The notes under the pieces: generated by a model | What the model saw: only the letters and a program-made list of their open reading frames with translations | Database searches by the model: none | What the model was told of the DNA's origin: nothing | Shown: positions 8,664 to 19,549 of the stretch, piece by piece | Position numbering within the stretch: the stretch's first letter is position 1 | Layout of the letters: every line of letters starts with the position of its first letter | Made by a program: the position numbers and the translations under genes | DNA from: Desulfohalobiaceae bacterium S24 | GTDB taxonomy: Bacteria; Desulfobacterota; Desulfovibrionia; Desulfovibrionales; Desulfothermaceae | Direction of reading: 5' to 3' | DNA: 64,000 bases | Assembly: GCA_011389765.1 (NCBI GenBank) | Contig: JAABTT010000001.1 | Coordinates: 1 to 64,000, forward strand

Positions 8664-9239
8664 TTGCGAAAAGCTACATCTATTCTCGTGATAACAGGCG
8701 TGTCTGTATTGCTGGCAGCCGGGGCCCTGGCCGCGGAACATGGAGGCGGGTCTTCAAATCTTGCGGCCTGGAAAGACTTTGGGTGGCGGGTGCTGAACTT
8801 TGTCTTGTTTGTTGCCGTGGTCTACAAGCTGGCCGGGAAAAAGATCAAAGAGTTTTTTTCAGGACGGCGTCAACAGATCGGGTCTGAGCTGGAGGAGTTG
8901 GAAAATAGAAAAGCCAAGGCCCAGTCCAAGCTCGAAGATGTTGAAAAGAGCATCGCGGATATGGAGTCCAAGCGGCAGGAAATTCTTGACGATGCCAAAA
9001 AGCAGGGGGAAATTCTGCGTCAGGGAATTCTTGAAAAGGCGTATCAGGATGCTGAAAAGATCAAACAGCAGGCCAAGGTCAAGGCCGATCAGGAAATGCA
9101 GCAGATGATGGACTCCCTGCGCTCTGAAATGGCCGAGAAAATCATAGACTCGGCCGAAAAGATGATCGTGGACAAGCTCGGTCAAAAGGAACAGGATCAG
9201 TTGATAGATAATTATCTAACAAAGGTGGTGCTCAATTGA
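8664..9239 (+). CDS. atpF: ATP synthase F0 subunit b
   Basis: A 191-residue stalk subunit. The first 22 residues (MRKATSILVITGVSVLLAAGALA) look like a signal peptide. The usual b-subunit membrane helix comes next (WRVLNFVLFVAVVYKLAG), then a long coiled coil with a KKIKEFFSGRRQQI start. This extra hydrophobic leader is known in b subunits of related anaerobes; whether it is cleaved is not known. The start is TTG behind a strong GGAGGGAGGAG. The stop overlaps the start of the delta gene by 4 nt (TTGA), which suggests translational coupling. Confidence 0.92.
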   Translation: MRKATSILVITGVSVLLAAGALAAEHGGGSSNLAAWKDFGWRVLNFVLFVAVVYKLAGKKIKEFFSGRRQQIGSELEELENRKAKAQSKLEDVEKSIADMESKRQEILDDAKKQGEILRQGILEKAYQDAEKIKQQAKVKADQEMQQMMDSLRSEMAEKIIDSAEKMIVDKLGQKEQDQLIDNYLTKVVLN

Positions 9240-9784
9240 AGGAACAAGTCATTGCCAAGAGATACGCAAGGGCCTTGTTTGCACTTGGTCAGGAAATGGG
9301 GGACCAGGAACTGCATCAATACGGAGAGGAACTTGCCCGCTTGACAGCCGTGATTGAAGAGGCGCCCCAGTTGTTGAAGATTTTCAAAAATCCCATCATC
9401 AAGACCAGCGACAAGAAGCAGGTGCTGGCCAGGATCATGGAAAAGTCGGACATCGGCACGACCATCCAGAATTACTGCCTTTTCCTGGCAGATAAAGAGC
9501 GCTTGGGCAATTTCCCGGATATACAGCGGACCTTCAGCGAGCTCCTGGACGCAAAAGCCGGAATCCTCCGCGGAAAATTGGTTACGGCGATTGAGCTGGC
9601 CAAAGCCAGGCAGGACACGATCAAAGATCAGTTGGAAAAACAGCTCTCTCAGAAACTGGTCCTGGAATATGAATCCGACAATGCCATTCTGGGCGGTTTG
9701 GTGCTGAAGGTGGGAGACAAAGTGTACGACGCCAGTTTGCGGGCACAACTGGCTCAGTTAAAGGAACAAATCAAAAAGGGGTGA
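9236..9784 (+). CDS. atpH: ATP synthase F1 subunit delta
   Basis: A 182-residue delta/OSCP subunit that ties the top of F1 to the b/b' stalk. The N-terminal six-helix domain starts with [15 protein letters not shown], the standard delta opening. The C-terminal part has the conserved segment [27 protein letters not shown], near residues 140-175. The start codon is TTG overlapping the b-subunit stop, with no separate strong ribosome site, so it probably depends on coupling. It is followed 8 nt later by the alpha-subunit ATG. Confidence 0.93.
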   Translation: MKEQVIAKRYARALFALGQEMGDQELHQYGEELARLTAVIEEAPQLLKIFKNPIIKTSDKKQVLARIMEKSDIGTTIQNYCLFLADKERLGNFPDIQRTFSELLDAKAGILRGKLVTAIELAKARQDTIKDQLEKQLSQKLVLEYESDNAILGGLVLKVGDKVYDASLRAQLAQLKEQIKKG

Positions 9785-9792
9785 GGGACGCT

Positions 9793-11301
9793 ATGCAAAT
9801 CAAAGCTGATGAAATAAGTCGGATCATAGAAGATCAGATTAAAAATTACGAACAGAAAATGGAGATGACCGAAACCGGGGTAGTCTTGTCCGTCGGCGAC
9901 GGCATCGCCACGGTATACGGGGTCGAAAACTGCATGGCCATGGAGCTCCTCGAATTCCCCGGAAATATTTACGGCCTGGCCTTGAATCTCAATGAGGACA
10001 GTGTGGGCGTGGCCCTGCTGGGCGAAGACACGCACATCAATGAGGGCGACACAGTCAAAAGGACCGGGAAAGTTTTTTCAGTGCCGGTCGGGGACGCGGT
10101 CACCGGACGGGTCATCGACCCCGTGGGCAATCCTCTGGACGGCCTGGGCCCCATCTCCATGGAAGAATCCCGGCTGGTGGAAATCAAGGCTCCGGGCATC
10201 ATCGCCAGACAGCCGGTGAAAGAGTCCATGCCCACCGGCTTGAAATCAATCGACGCCATGACGCCGATCGGCCGGGGACAGCGGGAGCTGATCATCGGCG
10301 ACCGGCAGATCGGAAAAACAGCCATTGTGGTGGACGCCATCCTGGCCCAGAAAGAAACCGACGTGCACTGCTTCTATGTGGCCATCGGGCAGAAAAAATC
10401 CACCGTGGCCCTGGTGGCCGATGTCTTGCGCAAAAATGGGGCCCTGGAATACACCACCATTATTTCCGCCACGGCCTCGGAACCGGCCCCTCTGCAGTTC
10501 ATTTCCGCCTACGCCGGCTGCACCATGGCCGAATATTTCCGGGATAACGGCAAACACGCCCTGATCATCTACGACGACCTCTCCAAACAGGCCGTGGCCT
10601 ACCGGCAAATGTCCCTCCTGCTGCGGCGTCCTCCGGGCCGGGAAGCCTTCCCGGGAGACATTTTTTATCTCCATTCCAGGCTGCTGGAGCGGGCGGCCAA
10701 GCTGAACGATTCCGAGGGCGGCGGCTCCCTGACCGCGCTGCCGATTATTGAAACCCAGGCCGGCGACGTTTCCGCCTATATTCCCACCAATGTGATCTCC
10801 ATCACCGACGGCCAGGTCTACCTGGAGCCGAGCCTCTTCTTCGCCGGGATCAGACCGGCGGTCAATGTCGGGCTCTCCGTCTCCCGGGTCGGGGGCAGCG
10901 CTCAGACCAAGGCCATGAAAAAAGTCGCCGGAACCCTGCGTCTTGATCTGGCTCAGTATCGGGAACTGGCGGCCTTTGCCCAGTTCGGATCGGACCTGGA
11001 CAAGGCCACCCAGGAGAAGCTGGAACGCGGGAAGCGGATGATGGAGCTCTTGAAACAGGATCAATATCAGCCCATGCCTGTGGAAGAACAGGTTGCGGTG
11101 CTCTATGCCGGAACCAGAGGCTATCTGGACGATGTGGATGTGGACAATGTCCGTCGATTTGAGGCGGAATTGCTCGAATTCATGCGCAGTTCCAAATCGG
11201 ATGTCTTGAAGCAGGTTAAAGACAAGGGCGATCTGGAAGCCGATCTTGAGGAGATGCTCAAGAATGCGATTGAGGAATTCAAGAAGTCATTTCAAGCTTA
11301 G
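9793..11301 (+). CDS. atpA: ATP synthase F1 subunit alpha
   Basis: A 502-residue non-catalytic nucleotide-binding subunit. I start at ATG 9793 ([16 protein letters not shown]) because GAGGGA lies just upstream; the track's GTG 9781 adds only four residues. Walker A is GDRQIGKTA near residue 170. The alpha signature region [17 protein letters not shown] lies near residues 355-372. Alpha and beta alternate in the F1 hexamer, and alpha carries the N-terminal contact with delta. Length and gaps match bacterial alphas, with no sign of damage. Confidence 0.97.
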   Translation: MQIKADEISRIIEDQIKNYEQKMEMTETGVVLSVGDGIATVYGVENCMAMELLEFPGNIYGLALNLNEDSVGVALLGEDTHINEGDTVKRTGKVFSVPVGDAVTGRVIDPVGNPLDGLGPISMEESRLVEIKAPGIIARQPVKESMPTGLKSIDAMTPIGRGQRELIIGDRQIGKTAIVVDAILAQKETDVHCFYVAIGQKKSTVALVADVLRKNGALEYTTIISATASEPAPLQFISAYAGCTMAEYFRDNGKHALIIYDDLSKQAVAYRQMSLLLRRPPGREAFPGDIFYLHSRLLERAAKLNDSEGGGSLTALPIIETQAGDVSAYIPTNVISITDGQVYLEPSLFFAGIRPAVNVGLSVSRVGGSAQTKAMKKVAGTLRLDLAQYRELAAFAQFGSDLDKATQEKLERGKRMMELLKQDQYQPMPVEEQVAVLYAGTRGYLDDVDVDNVRRFEAELLEFMRSSKSDVLKQVKDKGDLEADLEEMLKNAIEEFKKSFQA

Positions 11302-11318
11302 CCAAAAGGGGTGAATCC

Positions 11319-12194
11319 ATGCCTTCCCTGAAGGATGTCCAAAATAAAATTGCCTCTGTCAAAAAGACCAAGCAAATCACCAAGGCCATGAATATGGTGG
11401 CCTCGGCCAAACTGCGCAAGGCTCAGATGAAAATTGAGCGATTCAGGCCTTACGCTGAAAAGTATTATGAACTGATGGGCGATATGGCTGCCGGCGTGGA
11501 GACCGGAGCGCATCCACTCCTGGCAAAGCGGGAAAGCATCAGGAACATCGGCATCATGCTGATCACCTCGGATCGGGGGTTGTGCGGGGCTTTTAACACG
11601 AACCTGATCAATAAGGCCATGCATCTGGCCGCGGCCAAAAAGGCCCTGGGGCAGAAAGTCGTGTTCTACGCCGTGGGGAAAAAGGCCGTCAATGCAGCCC
11701 GGAAGAGTCCTTATGAACTGGTCAAGAGCTACCGGGACTGCATGGACGGTTTTGATTTCTCCCTGGCCGGTGAATTGGGGAACGAAGTCATCCGGGCCTA
11801 TCTGGAAGAGGAGGTGGATGAAGTGCACCTGGTTTTCGGGCGCTTCATCAATGTGGGCAAGCAGGAGCCTGAGGATTTGAAAATGCTTCCGGTGAGTCCG
11901 GACGAAACCGAGGCGCCGGCTGAAGGCGGTTCAGCGCAGTATATGTATGAGCCCTCGGTGGATGGGATTTTATCCGAACTCCTGCCGCGCTTCATCAAGG
12001 TCCAGATCTACAGAGGACTCCTCGAAACCTCGGCCAGCGAACACGCGGCCCGGATGAGCGCGATGGACAACGCCAGCAATAATTGCGACGAGATGATCAC
12101 CAATTTGACATTAGCATATAACAAAGCACGCCAAGCAGCCATCACTGCGGAACTTTTGGATATAGTCGGTGGCGCTGAAGCTTTAAAAGGGTAA
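11319..12194 (+). CDS. atpG: ATP synthase F1 subunit gamma
   Basis: A 291-residue rotor shaft. It opens with the canonical PSLKDVQNKIASVKKTKQITKAMNMVASAKL helix and ends with the paired helix ARMSAMDNASNNCDEMITNLTLAYNKARQAAIT. The middle Rossmann-like part contains ITSDRGLCGAFNTNL. It converts proton-driven rotor rotation into conformational change in the beta subunits. It lies 17 nt after atpA and 12 nt before atpD, in the normal order. Confidence 0.97.
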   Translation: MPSLKDVQNKIASVKKTKQITKAMNMVASAKLRKAQMKIERFRPYAEKYYELMGDMAAGVETGAHPLLAKRESIRNIGIMLITSDRGLCGAFNTNLINKAMHLAAAKKALGQKVVFYAVGKKAVNAARKSPYELVKSYRDCMDGFDFSLAGELGNEVIRAYLEEEVDEVHLVFGRFINVGKQEPEDLKMLPVSPDETEAPAEGGSAQYMYEPSVDGILSELLPRFIKVQIYRGLLETSASEHAARMSAMDNASNNCDEMITNLTLAYNKARQAAITAELLDIVGGAEALKG

Positions 12195-13607
<1,413 letters not shown>

Positions 13608-13622
13608 ACCTGGGATGCTATT

Positions 13623-14030
13623 ATGGCCGATACAATCAAGTTTGAAGTCGTGACGCCGGATCAGTTGATTCTGAGCGAAGATGTAGACTATGTCGGGGTT
13701 CCGGGGATCCAGGGACAGTTCGGGGTGCTTTCAAATCATATCCCTTTTCTGTCTGCCTTGGCCGTCGGCTCATTGTACTATCGCAAAGATGGACAGGTTA
13801 AGTATCTCTTCGTTTCCGGCGGGTTTGCCGAGGTCTCTCCGGATTCTTTGACGATTTTGGCTGAAAGCGCTGAGAAGGCCGAAGATATCGATCTCACCAG
13901 AGCACAGAAGGCCAAAGAGCGGGCTGAGGAACGGGTGCAACGGGAAAAGGATCGGATCGAATTCGCTCAGGCTCAAGTCGCCTTGCGGCGGGCCATCGAG
14001 CGGATCAACCTCAAAGAAAAAGCCGGGTGA
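13623..14030 (+). CDS. atpC: ATP synthase F1 subunit epsilon
   Basis: A 135-residue subunit. Its N-terminal beta sandwich (residues 1-85) has the typical VVTPDQLILSEDVDYVGVPG and GVLSNHIPFLSAL blocks. The C-terminal helical hairpin (AQKAKERAEERVQREKDRIEFAQAQVALRRAIERI) can act as an inhibitory brake on ATP hydrolysis in this family. It is the last gene of the operon, with an intrinsic terminator about 75 nt after its stop. Confidence 0.95.
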   Translation: MADTIKFEVVTPDQLILSEDVDYVGVPGIQGQFGVLSNHIPFLSALAVGSLYYRKDGQVKYLFVSGGFAEVSPDSLTILAESAEKAEDIDLTRAQKAKERAEERVQREKDRIEFAQAQVALRRAIERINLKEKAG

Positions 14031-14103
14031 TCGCTTTTTTGAGCGTCAGCCCGGGCCTTTGATCCGAACATGAATTCGGTCTAAGGTATATTTTTTCAAA
14101 TGG

Positions 14104-14134
14104 AAAAGCAGGCCCTTGAGGCCTGCTTTTTTTT
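14104..14134 (+). terminator. Intrinsic terminator of the ATP synthase operon
   Basis: The arm AAAAGCAGGCC pairs with GGCCTGCTTTT around a five-base loop and runs into a T-tract. This is a textbook rho-independent terminator. A second small hairpin (GGCCATTC 14176-14183 with GAATGGCC 14194-14201) lies downstream and has no T-run. Confidence 0.92.
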
Positions 14135-14299
14135 ATGGCTTGCAAGTTCCAGGGCTTCAGGTTAGGATTCGTTGAGGCCATTCTGTGTTTGGAGAATGGC
14201 CGGTGTTTGATGCCGCGTTTTGTATTTTAGAGGTGTAGATCCGTTTTCAGTTTAGACATGGAATAAGACAATACAAACTTCCACCACATTCCTATTTTT

Positions 14300-15718
14300 A
14301 TGTCGGCTCGTTTACAGGAAGATGGAGCAGTGCAGGATGTCAGTGCGCTGATTCTGGCCGCAGGCAAGGGGACCCGCATGAAGTCGGACCGCCCGAAAGT
14401 CTTGCAGAGCCTGCTGGAAATGCCGATGCTCTGGTATGTCTATCAGGTCATGGACGAGCTGATCGGTCCTGAGAGAATCTGGACGGTGGTTGGATACCAG
14501 CAGGAATTGCTCCGGACGGCTTTTCCGGATCGGATTGATCGCTTTATCCTCCAGTCCGATCAACTCGGCACCGGGCATGCTGTGCAGTGTTCTCTCCAGG
14601 CCCTTGTGCAGCAGGGACGCCGCTGGTGTCTCGTGGTGAACGGCGATGTCCCCCTGATCAAAGCCCGGGAATTGAGGCGCTTTGTGCTGGAAACCATCCG
14701 CCGGCAGGCGCTTGTGGGCTTTTTAAGTTTGGAACTGGATGATCCCGCAGGCTACGGCCGGGTCCTGCGGCAAGAGGATGGTTGCGTCCGCATGATTGTC
14801 GAAGAAAAAGACATCGAGGGGCAAGCGTTTATCAGGGATGTAAAAGAGGTCAACAGCGGGATATATTGTCTGGATTTGGATCGGGTGCAGCCTTATCTGG
14901 ATCGGCTTGGCACCACGAACGCGCAGCAGGAATACTATATCACCCAGCTTGTGGATCTCTGCGTGCAGGACGAAAAGCCTGTCCTGGCCGTCAACTCCGG
15001 ACACGAGGCCCGGTATCTCGGCGTCAACACTCCCGGAGAACTGGCGTCTTGTGAAGAAATGATGCGGGGTCGGATTATCCGGCAGTTTCAGGACAAGGGG
15101 GTGATCATGCACAATCCGGATCAAGTCCGCATCGGCCCTCAGGTCGATATTGAAGCCGGGGTGGAGATCACCGGGCCTGTTGAAGTGTACGGCCGATCTC
15201 AGATACTGAGCGGCGCAAAACTGGACTCCCATCTCTGGATTCAGGACAGCCGGATTGGCGCCCGGGCCTGGATCAGAAATTTTTCGCACCTGGAAGGGGT
15301 GATCGTGGGCGATCAATGTCAGGTCGGCCCCTTTACCAGACTCAGGCCAGCCTCGGAACTGCGGACCGGAGCCAAGACCGGCAATTTTGTGGAAATTAAA
15401 AAAGCTGTGCTGGACACAGGATGTAAAGTCAATCATCTGAGTTACATCGGGGATGCCTATCTCGGCCCGGAGGTGAATGTCGGGGCCGGGACCATTACCT
15501 GCAATTATGACGGGAAAAACAAACACAGAACTTCGGTTGGAAAACAGACCTTTATCGGAAGTAACACCGCTTTGGTGGCGCCGGTGAGTATAGGAGCAAA
15601 ATGTGTGATCGGCGCCGGAAGCGTGGTGACCAAGGATGTTCCGGATGAAAAGCTGGCTGTGAGCAGAGCCAGGCAGAAAAATCTGGACTGGAAAAACAAG
15701 AGGGGCCGGGGCAGTTGA
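14300..15718 (+). CDS. glmU: Bifunctional GlmU (GlcN-1-P acetyltransferase / GlcNAc-1-P uridyltransferase)
   Basis: A 472-residue enzyme making UDP-GlcNAc for peptidoglycan and LPS. The N-terminal pyrophosphorylase has LAAGKGTRMKSDRPKVL near residues 19-35 and QLGTGHAVQ near residue 94. The C-terminal left-handed beta helix has many hexapeptide repeats. It includes FTRLRPASEL, then GNFVEIKKA and LSYIGDAYLG, and ends with VGAGTITCNYDGKNKHRT. No residue I know to be essential is missing. The ATG at 14300 has a poor ribosome site; the in-frame GTG near 14330, behind GGAG, would trim ten residues and is a fair alternative. It overlaps zapB by one base. Confidence 0.96.
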   Translation: MSARLQEDGAVQDVSALILAAGKGTRMKSDRPKVLQSLLEMPMLWYVYQVMDELIGPERIWTVVGYQQELLRTAFPDRIDRFILQSDQLGTGHAVQCSLQALVQQGRRWCLVVNGDVPLIKARELRRFVLETIRRQALVGFLSLELDDPAGYGRVLRQEDGCVRMIVEEKDIEGQAFIRDVKEVNSGIYCLDLDRVQPYLDRLGTTNAQQEYYITQLVDLCVQDEKPVLAVNSGHEARYLGVNTPGELASCEEMMRGRIIRQFQDKGVIMHNPDQVRIGPQVDIEAGVEITGPVEVYGRSQILSGAKLDSHLWIQDSRIGARAWIRNFSHLEGVIVGDQCQVGPFTRLRPASELRTGAKTGNFVEIKKAVLDTGCKVNHLSYIGDAYLGPEVNVGAGTITCNYDGKNKHRTSVGKQTFIGSNTALVAPVSIGAKCVIGAGSVVTKDVPDEKLAVSRARQKNLDWKNKRGRGS

Positions 15719-15897
15719 TGGAGCTTTTTGAAAAATTTGAACAAAAAATTCATCACTTACTGAAAAGGCTCAAAGAGCTGGAAGCGGAAAACAGTGAGCT
15801 GAAAGCACAGCTGGTGCATGAGCGTCGGGCCAAAGAAAAAGTTTCTCAGGGCCTGGATAGGCTCTTGCAAAAAATTCAAGAGATAGATATAAAGTAA
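15718..15897 (+). CDS. ZapB-like cell division coiled-coil protein
   Basis: A 59-residue, almost wholly coiled-coil protein with regular heptads of Leu/Ile (FEQKIHHLLKRLKELEAENSELKAQL). It sits directly between glmU and zapA, where many Proteobacteria outside the enterics carry a ZapB/TIGR02449-type protein that works with ZapA at the FtsZ ring. Its ATG overlaps the glmU TGA (TGATG), and its stop is 3 nt before zapA. The call rests on coiled-coil content, length and position; short coiled coils give little sequence signal. Confidence 0.75.
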   Translation: MELFEKFEQKIHHLLKRLKELEAENSELKAQLVHERRAKEKVSQGLDRLLQKIQEIDIK

Positions 15898-15900
15898 GTA

Positions 15901-16167
15901 ATGGCGAGTTACAGGTTGAACCTTCTGGGGCAGGAGGTTTCATTTAAAACCAATGCTGATGATGCAAGGATCAGAGAAGCTGAAAGGCTGATAAAAGATC
16001 ATTATAACAGGTTGAATGAACGGGGGTCGCGCTTGAGCAATGAGAAGCTCCTGATACTCGTGGCTCTCAGTTTGGCGGATGAGCTGATTCAGACCAGCCA
16101 GCGGCTGGACAGTACCGAGAAAAAAATTGATCAGCTCCTGCAGGAAATAGATGGTGCGACGAATTGA
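15901..16167 (+). CDS. zapA: Cell division protein ZapA
   Basis: An 88-residue FtsZ-ring stabiliser. The N-terminal globular part (YRLNLLGQEVSFKTNADDARIREAERLI) matches ZapA. The C-terminal half is a helix that would form the antiparallel tetramer (LLILVALSLADELIQTSQRL). ZapA cross-links FtsZ filaments at mid-cell. It starts three bases after the zapB stop, with no room for its own ribosome site, so it is probably coupled. The 6S RNA begins about 25 nt downstream, the same neighbour order as zapA-ssrS in Gammaproteobacteria. Confidence 0.9.
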   Translation: MASYRLNLLGQEVSFKTNADDARIREAERLIKDHYNRLNERGSRLSNEKLLILVALSLADELIQTSQRLDSTEKKIDQLLQEIDGATN

Positions 16168-16189
16168 GAACTGGATGCATGTGCAGACG

Positions 16190-16368
16190 GCTATCCCTGG
16201 GGTTGTAGTGATTGTTGGTTCCATTTTTGAGCCAACATCTCAAAAACGGGAGTCTCTTCTTTTAACCTGTTGCGTAAGCCTGTTTTGTCCAGGAAACCTG
16301 ATGGTTATCAGAGACACCCACCTGGTTTGCCAGGTTCAAAAGGGCCTTCAACACTTATCCCCGGGGGT
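16190..16368 (+). ncRNA. ssrS: 6S RNA
   Basis: A ~180-nt non-coding stretch folds as 6S RNA should. The closing stem pairs CCC-T-GGGG (16195-16202) with CCCC-G-GGG (16359-16366), then GTG (16208-16210) with CAC (16352-16354). An upstream arm hairpin (ATTTTTGAG with CTCAAAAA) and an apical hairpin (ACCTGG with CCAGGT) flank the expected central bubble. The position directly after zapA is the conserved ssrS context. 6S RNA mimics an open promoter and sequesters housekeeping RNA polymerase in slow growth. The ends are approximate. Confidence 0.8.
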
Positions 16369-16388
16369 TCGAGCCCCCAAGTTTTTTC
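16363..16388 (+). terminator. Terminator after 6S RNA
   Basis: GGGGG, loop TTCGAG and CCCCC are followed by AAGTTTTTT. The five G residues are shared with the closing stem of the 6S RNA, so the terminator hairpin and the closing stem are mutually exclusive pairings. A second GC-rich hairpin (GCAAAGC with GCTTTGC) lies just downstream. Nothing else was recognised between 16389 and the rny start. Confidence 0.8.
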
Positions 16389-16634
16389 ATCCACGGCAAA
16401 GCACCTTTACCCGGGGGCTTTGCAGGGACCGCACGATTTTTTCAAACGCCTGAAGTCCTGAGTGACAGATCAGCCTTTGATTCAACAGGGTCGCCCTGCT
16501 GAAATCATCTCGAGTGCGGCACGTACCGTGTCGGATCCGCCCGCTCCTTCCTCTCCTTCATCATCCCTTTTCAAATGGTGCCCCAATTTTTTAACAGACC
16601 CGGGCACGGGTTTGAGAACATACAGGAGAATAGC

Positions 16635-18191
16635 ATGGGACAATTATTCCTCATGGGGTTTTTGGGGCTTTTGGTCGGTTTTGTGGCAAGTTTCCTCCTG
16701 CTTCGGTTTTTTTCCGGCAAGAAGCTGGCGGAGGCCAACAACCAGGCCAGGCAGGTCCTTGAAAACGCCAAGAAAGAGGCCAAAGCTGAAAAAAAGGAAC
16801 TTCTGCTCCAGGGCCAGGAAGATCTGCACAAACAGAAAAGCGCCATGGAACAGGAGATGAAGGCCCGGGAAAAGATCATCAAAAAGCAGGAAGACAGGCT
16901 GCAGCAAAAAGAGGAACGGGTGGAGGAAAAACAGGAGCGAGCCGCCCAAAAAGAAAGCGAGCTTGTGGAATGGGAAAAACGGCTGTCCCAATCTGAAAGA
17001 GAGTTGGAAAAAAAGGATAAACAGTGTCAACAGATTCTGGCAGAACAGGAGAATAAGCTCCAGGAGATTTCCGGCTTGACTGCTGAAGAGGCGAAAAAGC
17101 GGTTGTTTACCGATATTGAAAGCAAGACGCGGCACGAGGCGGCCAAGATGATACGGCAGATCGAGATGGAGGCCAAGGAGACTGCGGACCGGAAGTCCAG
17201 GAAAGTTCTGGCAGCGGCCATTCAACGCTATTCCGGCGATTATGTTTCGGAATATTCGGTTTCCACGGTTGAGCTGCCCAGTGAAGATATGAAAGGGCGG
17301 ATCATCGGCAGAGAGGGCCGCAATATCAGATCATTGGAAGCGGCTACCGGGGTGGATTTTATTGTTGACGATACCCCGGAGACAGTGGTCATTTCAGCAC
17401 ACAGCCCTTTGCGCCGGGAAAAGGCCAAACAGGTATTGGAGCGCTTGATCGGGGACGGTCGGATCCATCCGGCCCGCATCGAAGATATCGTCAAGAAAGT
17501 GGATAAGGAAATGGAGGTCAAGCTGAGGGAAAAGGGAGAGCAGGCCACTTTCGACGTCGGGGTGCACGGGATTCATCCGGAACTCGTCCGCCTGCTCGGG
17601 CAACTCTATTTCCGGACAAGTTATACCCAGAATGTCCTGCACCATTCTTTGGAGGTCTCTTTTCTCTGCGGCATCATGGCCGCCGAACTGAAGATGGATG
17701 AAAAAAAGGCCAAGCGGGCCGGACTCCTGCATGATATCGGCAAGGCTGTTGATCATGAAGTCGAAGGCCCTCATGCGACCATAGGCGCCGACCTGGCCAA
17801 AAAATTCGGGGAATCAAAAGAGATTGTGCATGCCATCGCCGCTCACCATGAAGACGTACAGCCAGCGTCTGTGCTTGCAGTGCTGGTGCAGGCGGCGGAC
17901 AGTTTGTCCGGGGCCAGACCGGGTGCCAGGAAGGAACTTTTGGAGAATTATGTCAAGCGCTTGGAAGACCTGGAGAACGTAGCCATTGATTTCAAAGGCG
18001 TGGGTAAGGTCTACGCCATCCAGGCCGGCCGTGAACTCCGGGTGATGGTGGACTGCAACAAAGTCTCGGAAGACGAAACCTATACCATCAGCAGGGATAT
18101 TGCCAAGGCGGTGGAAGAAAAATTGACCTATCCCGGGCAGATCAAAGTGACCTGTATTCGGGAGAAGCGGGCGGTGCATTACGCAAAATAA
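16635..18191 (+). CDS. rny: Ribonuclease Y
   Basis: I start at ATG 16635 ([16 protein letters not shown]), behind CAGGAGA, giving 518 residues, the normal RNase Y size; the longer ORF in the track is read-through. Its order is an N-terminal membrane anchor (residues 3-25), a long Lys/Glu coiled coil to about 190, and a KH domain with [16 protein letters not shown] near residue 220. The HD domain, with [11 protein letters not shown] and [12 protein letters not shown] near residues 335-380, completes it. It is a membrane-bound endoribonuclease that starts mRNA decay and processing. It follows 6S RNA and precedes tyrS. Confidence 0.96.
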   Translation: MGQLFLMGFLGLLVGFVASFLLLRFFSGKKLAEANNQARQVLENAKKEAKAEKKELLLQGQEDLHKQKSAMEQEMKAREKIIKKQEDRLQQKEERVEEKQERAAQKESELVEWEKRLSQSERELEKKDKQCQQILAEQENKLQEISGLTAEEAKKRLFTDIESKTRHEAAKMIRQIEMEAKETADRKSRKVLAAAIQRYSGDYVSEYSVSTVELPSEDMKGRIIGREGRNIRSLEAATGVDFIVDDTPETVVISAHSPLRREKAKQVLERLIGDGRIHPARIEDIVKKVDKEMEVKLREKGEQATFDVGVHGIHPELVRLLGQLYFRTSYTQNVLHHSLEVSFLCGIMAAELKMDEKKAKRAGLLHDIGKAVDHEVEGPHATIGADLAKKFGESKEIVHAIAAHHEDVQPASVLAVLVQAADSLSGARPGARKELLENYVKRLEDLENVAIDFKGVGKVYAIQAGRELRVMVDCNKVSEDETYTISRDIAKAVEEKLTYPGQIKVTCIREKRAVHYAK

Positions 18192-18346
18192 CTTTGAAAA
18201 AACGGATAATGCTTTTTTCGGGCCTGGTATTGGATCCTTTTGCTTCTGCCGGTGCGGTTTTTTCAAAGTTATATTTACAAACTCTAGCTTACGGGAAAGA
18301 GCGCCTGATAGTGAAGGCGCCAATCCATTCCAGTGGAGCAGTTCGT

Positions 18347-19549
18347 ATGGCGGCGCAGGATATTGAGAGGAGTCTGCAGCTCATTCGCAGAGGCAGCGAA
18401 GAGATCATCAATGAGGAAGAACTCATTGCCAAGTTGAAGAAAGGAAATCCCCTGCGGGTGAAAGCGGGATTCGATCCTACGGCCCCGGATCTGCATCTGG
18501 GGCATACGGTTCTCATTCAAAAACTCAGGCATTTTCAAGTTCTTGGGCATAAGGTCTTGTTTCTGATCGGAGATTTTACAGGGATGATCGGCGATCCCAG
18601 CGGAAAGTCGGAAACGAGAAAATCCCTGATCCGGGACGAGGTTCTGCAAAATGCCGAGACCTATAAAAAACAGATCTTTCGCATTCTGGACCCGGAGCAA
18701 ACGGAAATCATGTTCAATTCTAGCTGGATGGAAAAATTCAGTGCCTATGATTTCGTGCAGCTCTGTTCAAAATACACCGTGGCCCGGATGCTGGAGCGGG
18801 ATGATTTTCAGAAGCGCTTTGAGGCCAATCAGCCGATTTCCATCCACGAATTTCTCTACCCGCTGGCCCAGGGTTATGATTCCATTGCTATGGATGCGGA
18901 TGTGGAGCTGGGCGGAACCGATCAGAAATTCAATCTCCTGGTGGGACGCACCCTGCAGCGGCAAGAGGGCAAAGAGCCGCAGATCATCCTGACCATGCCC
19001 ATACTCGAAGGCCTGGACGGGGTTCAGAAAATGAGCAAATCCCTTGGCAACTATGTCCGGATCGAGGAACCGCCCCGGGAGATGTTCGGCAAACTGATGT
19101 CCATTTCCGATGAGCTCATGTTTCGCTACTACGAACTGCTTTCGGATAAGAGTATGCAGGAAGTCGGGGAACTGCAGGATGCCTTGCGTGAAAATCGCCT
19201 GCATCCCAAAGCGGTCAAGGAAGAGCTGGCTCTGGAGATCACGGCCCGCTTTCACAGTCCGGAAGCTGCGCAACAGGCCAGAGATGCCTTCAATCGAGTC
19301 TTTTCCGGGCACGAACTCCCTGAAGACATCCCGGAGGTGCTGGTCGGACCCGAAGACTCCCAGGCACTTTCAGAGGTCATGTTCCAGTCAGGATTGTTCA
19401 AATCAAAAGGCGAGATTAAGCGCTTGTGCCGGCAGGGGGCGGTGAGCCGGGACGGAGAAAAGGTGCTCGATCCGGCCCAGTTGCTTCCCAAAGGGGATTC
19501 TATTCTGAAATGCGGCAAGCGCACATATCTCAAGGTCTGGATCAAATGA
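18347..19549 (+). CDS. tyrS: Tyrosyl-tRNA synthetase
   Basis: A 400-residue class I synthetase charging tRNA-Tyr. The start ATG 18347 ([16 protein letters not shown]) has GGAG nine bases upstream; the 50 extra residues in the track are leader read-through. The HIGH-type motif is HLGHTVL near residue 50, and the KMSKS loop is exact ([10 protein letters not shown]) near residue 228. An S4-type RNA-binding domain occupies about residues 335-400 ([18 protein letters not shown]). The start of ubiA overlaps the stop by 4 nt (ATGA). Confidence 0.96.
   Translation: MAAQDIERSLQLIRRGSEEIINEEELIAKLKKGNPLRVKAGFDPTAPDLHLGHTVLIQKLRHFQVLGHKVLFLIGDFTGMIGDPSGKSETRKSLIRDEVLQNAETYKKQIFRILDPEQTEIMFNSSWMEKFSAYDFVQLCSKYTVARMLERDDFQKRFEANQPISIHEFLYPLAQGYDSIAMDADVELGGTDQKFNLLVGRTLQRQEGKEPQIILTMPILEGLDGVQKMSKSLGNYVRIEEPPREMFGKLMSISDELMFRYYELLSDKSMQEVGELQDALRENRLHPKAVKEELALEITARFHSPEAAQQARDAFNRVFSGHELPEDIPEVLVGPEDSQALSEVMFQSGLFKSKGEIKRLCRQGAVSRDGEKVLDPAQLLPKGDSILKCGKRTYLKVWIK

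Noticed and set aside
16363-16379. GGGGGTTCGAGCCCCC looks like the T-arm of a tRNA
   Set aside because: No acceptor, D or anticodon arms fit upstream. It is better explained as the terminator after 6S RNA.
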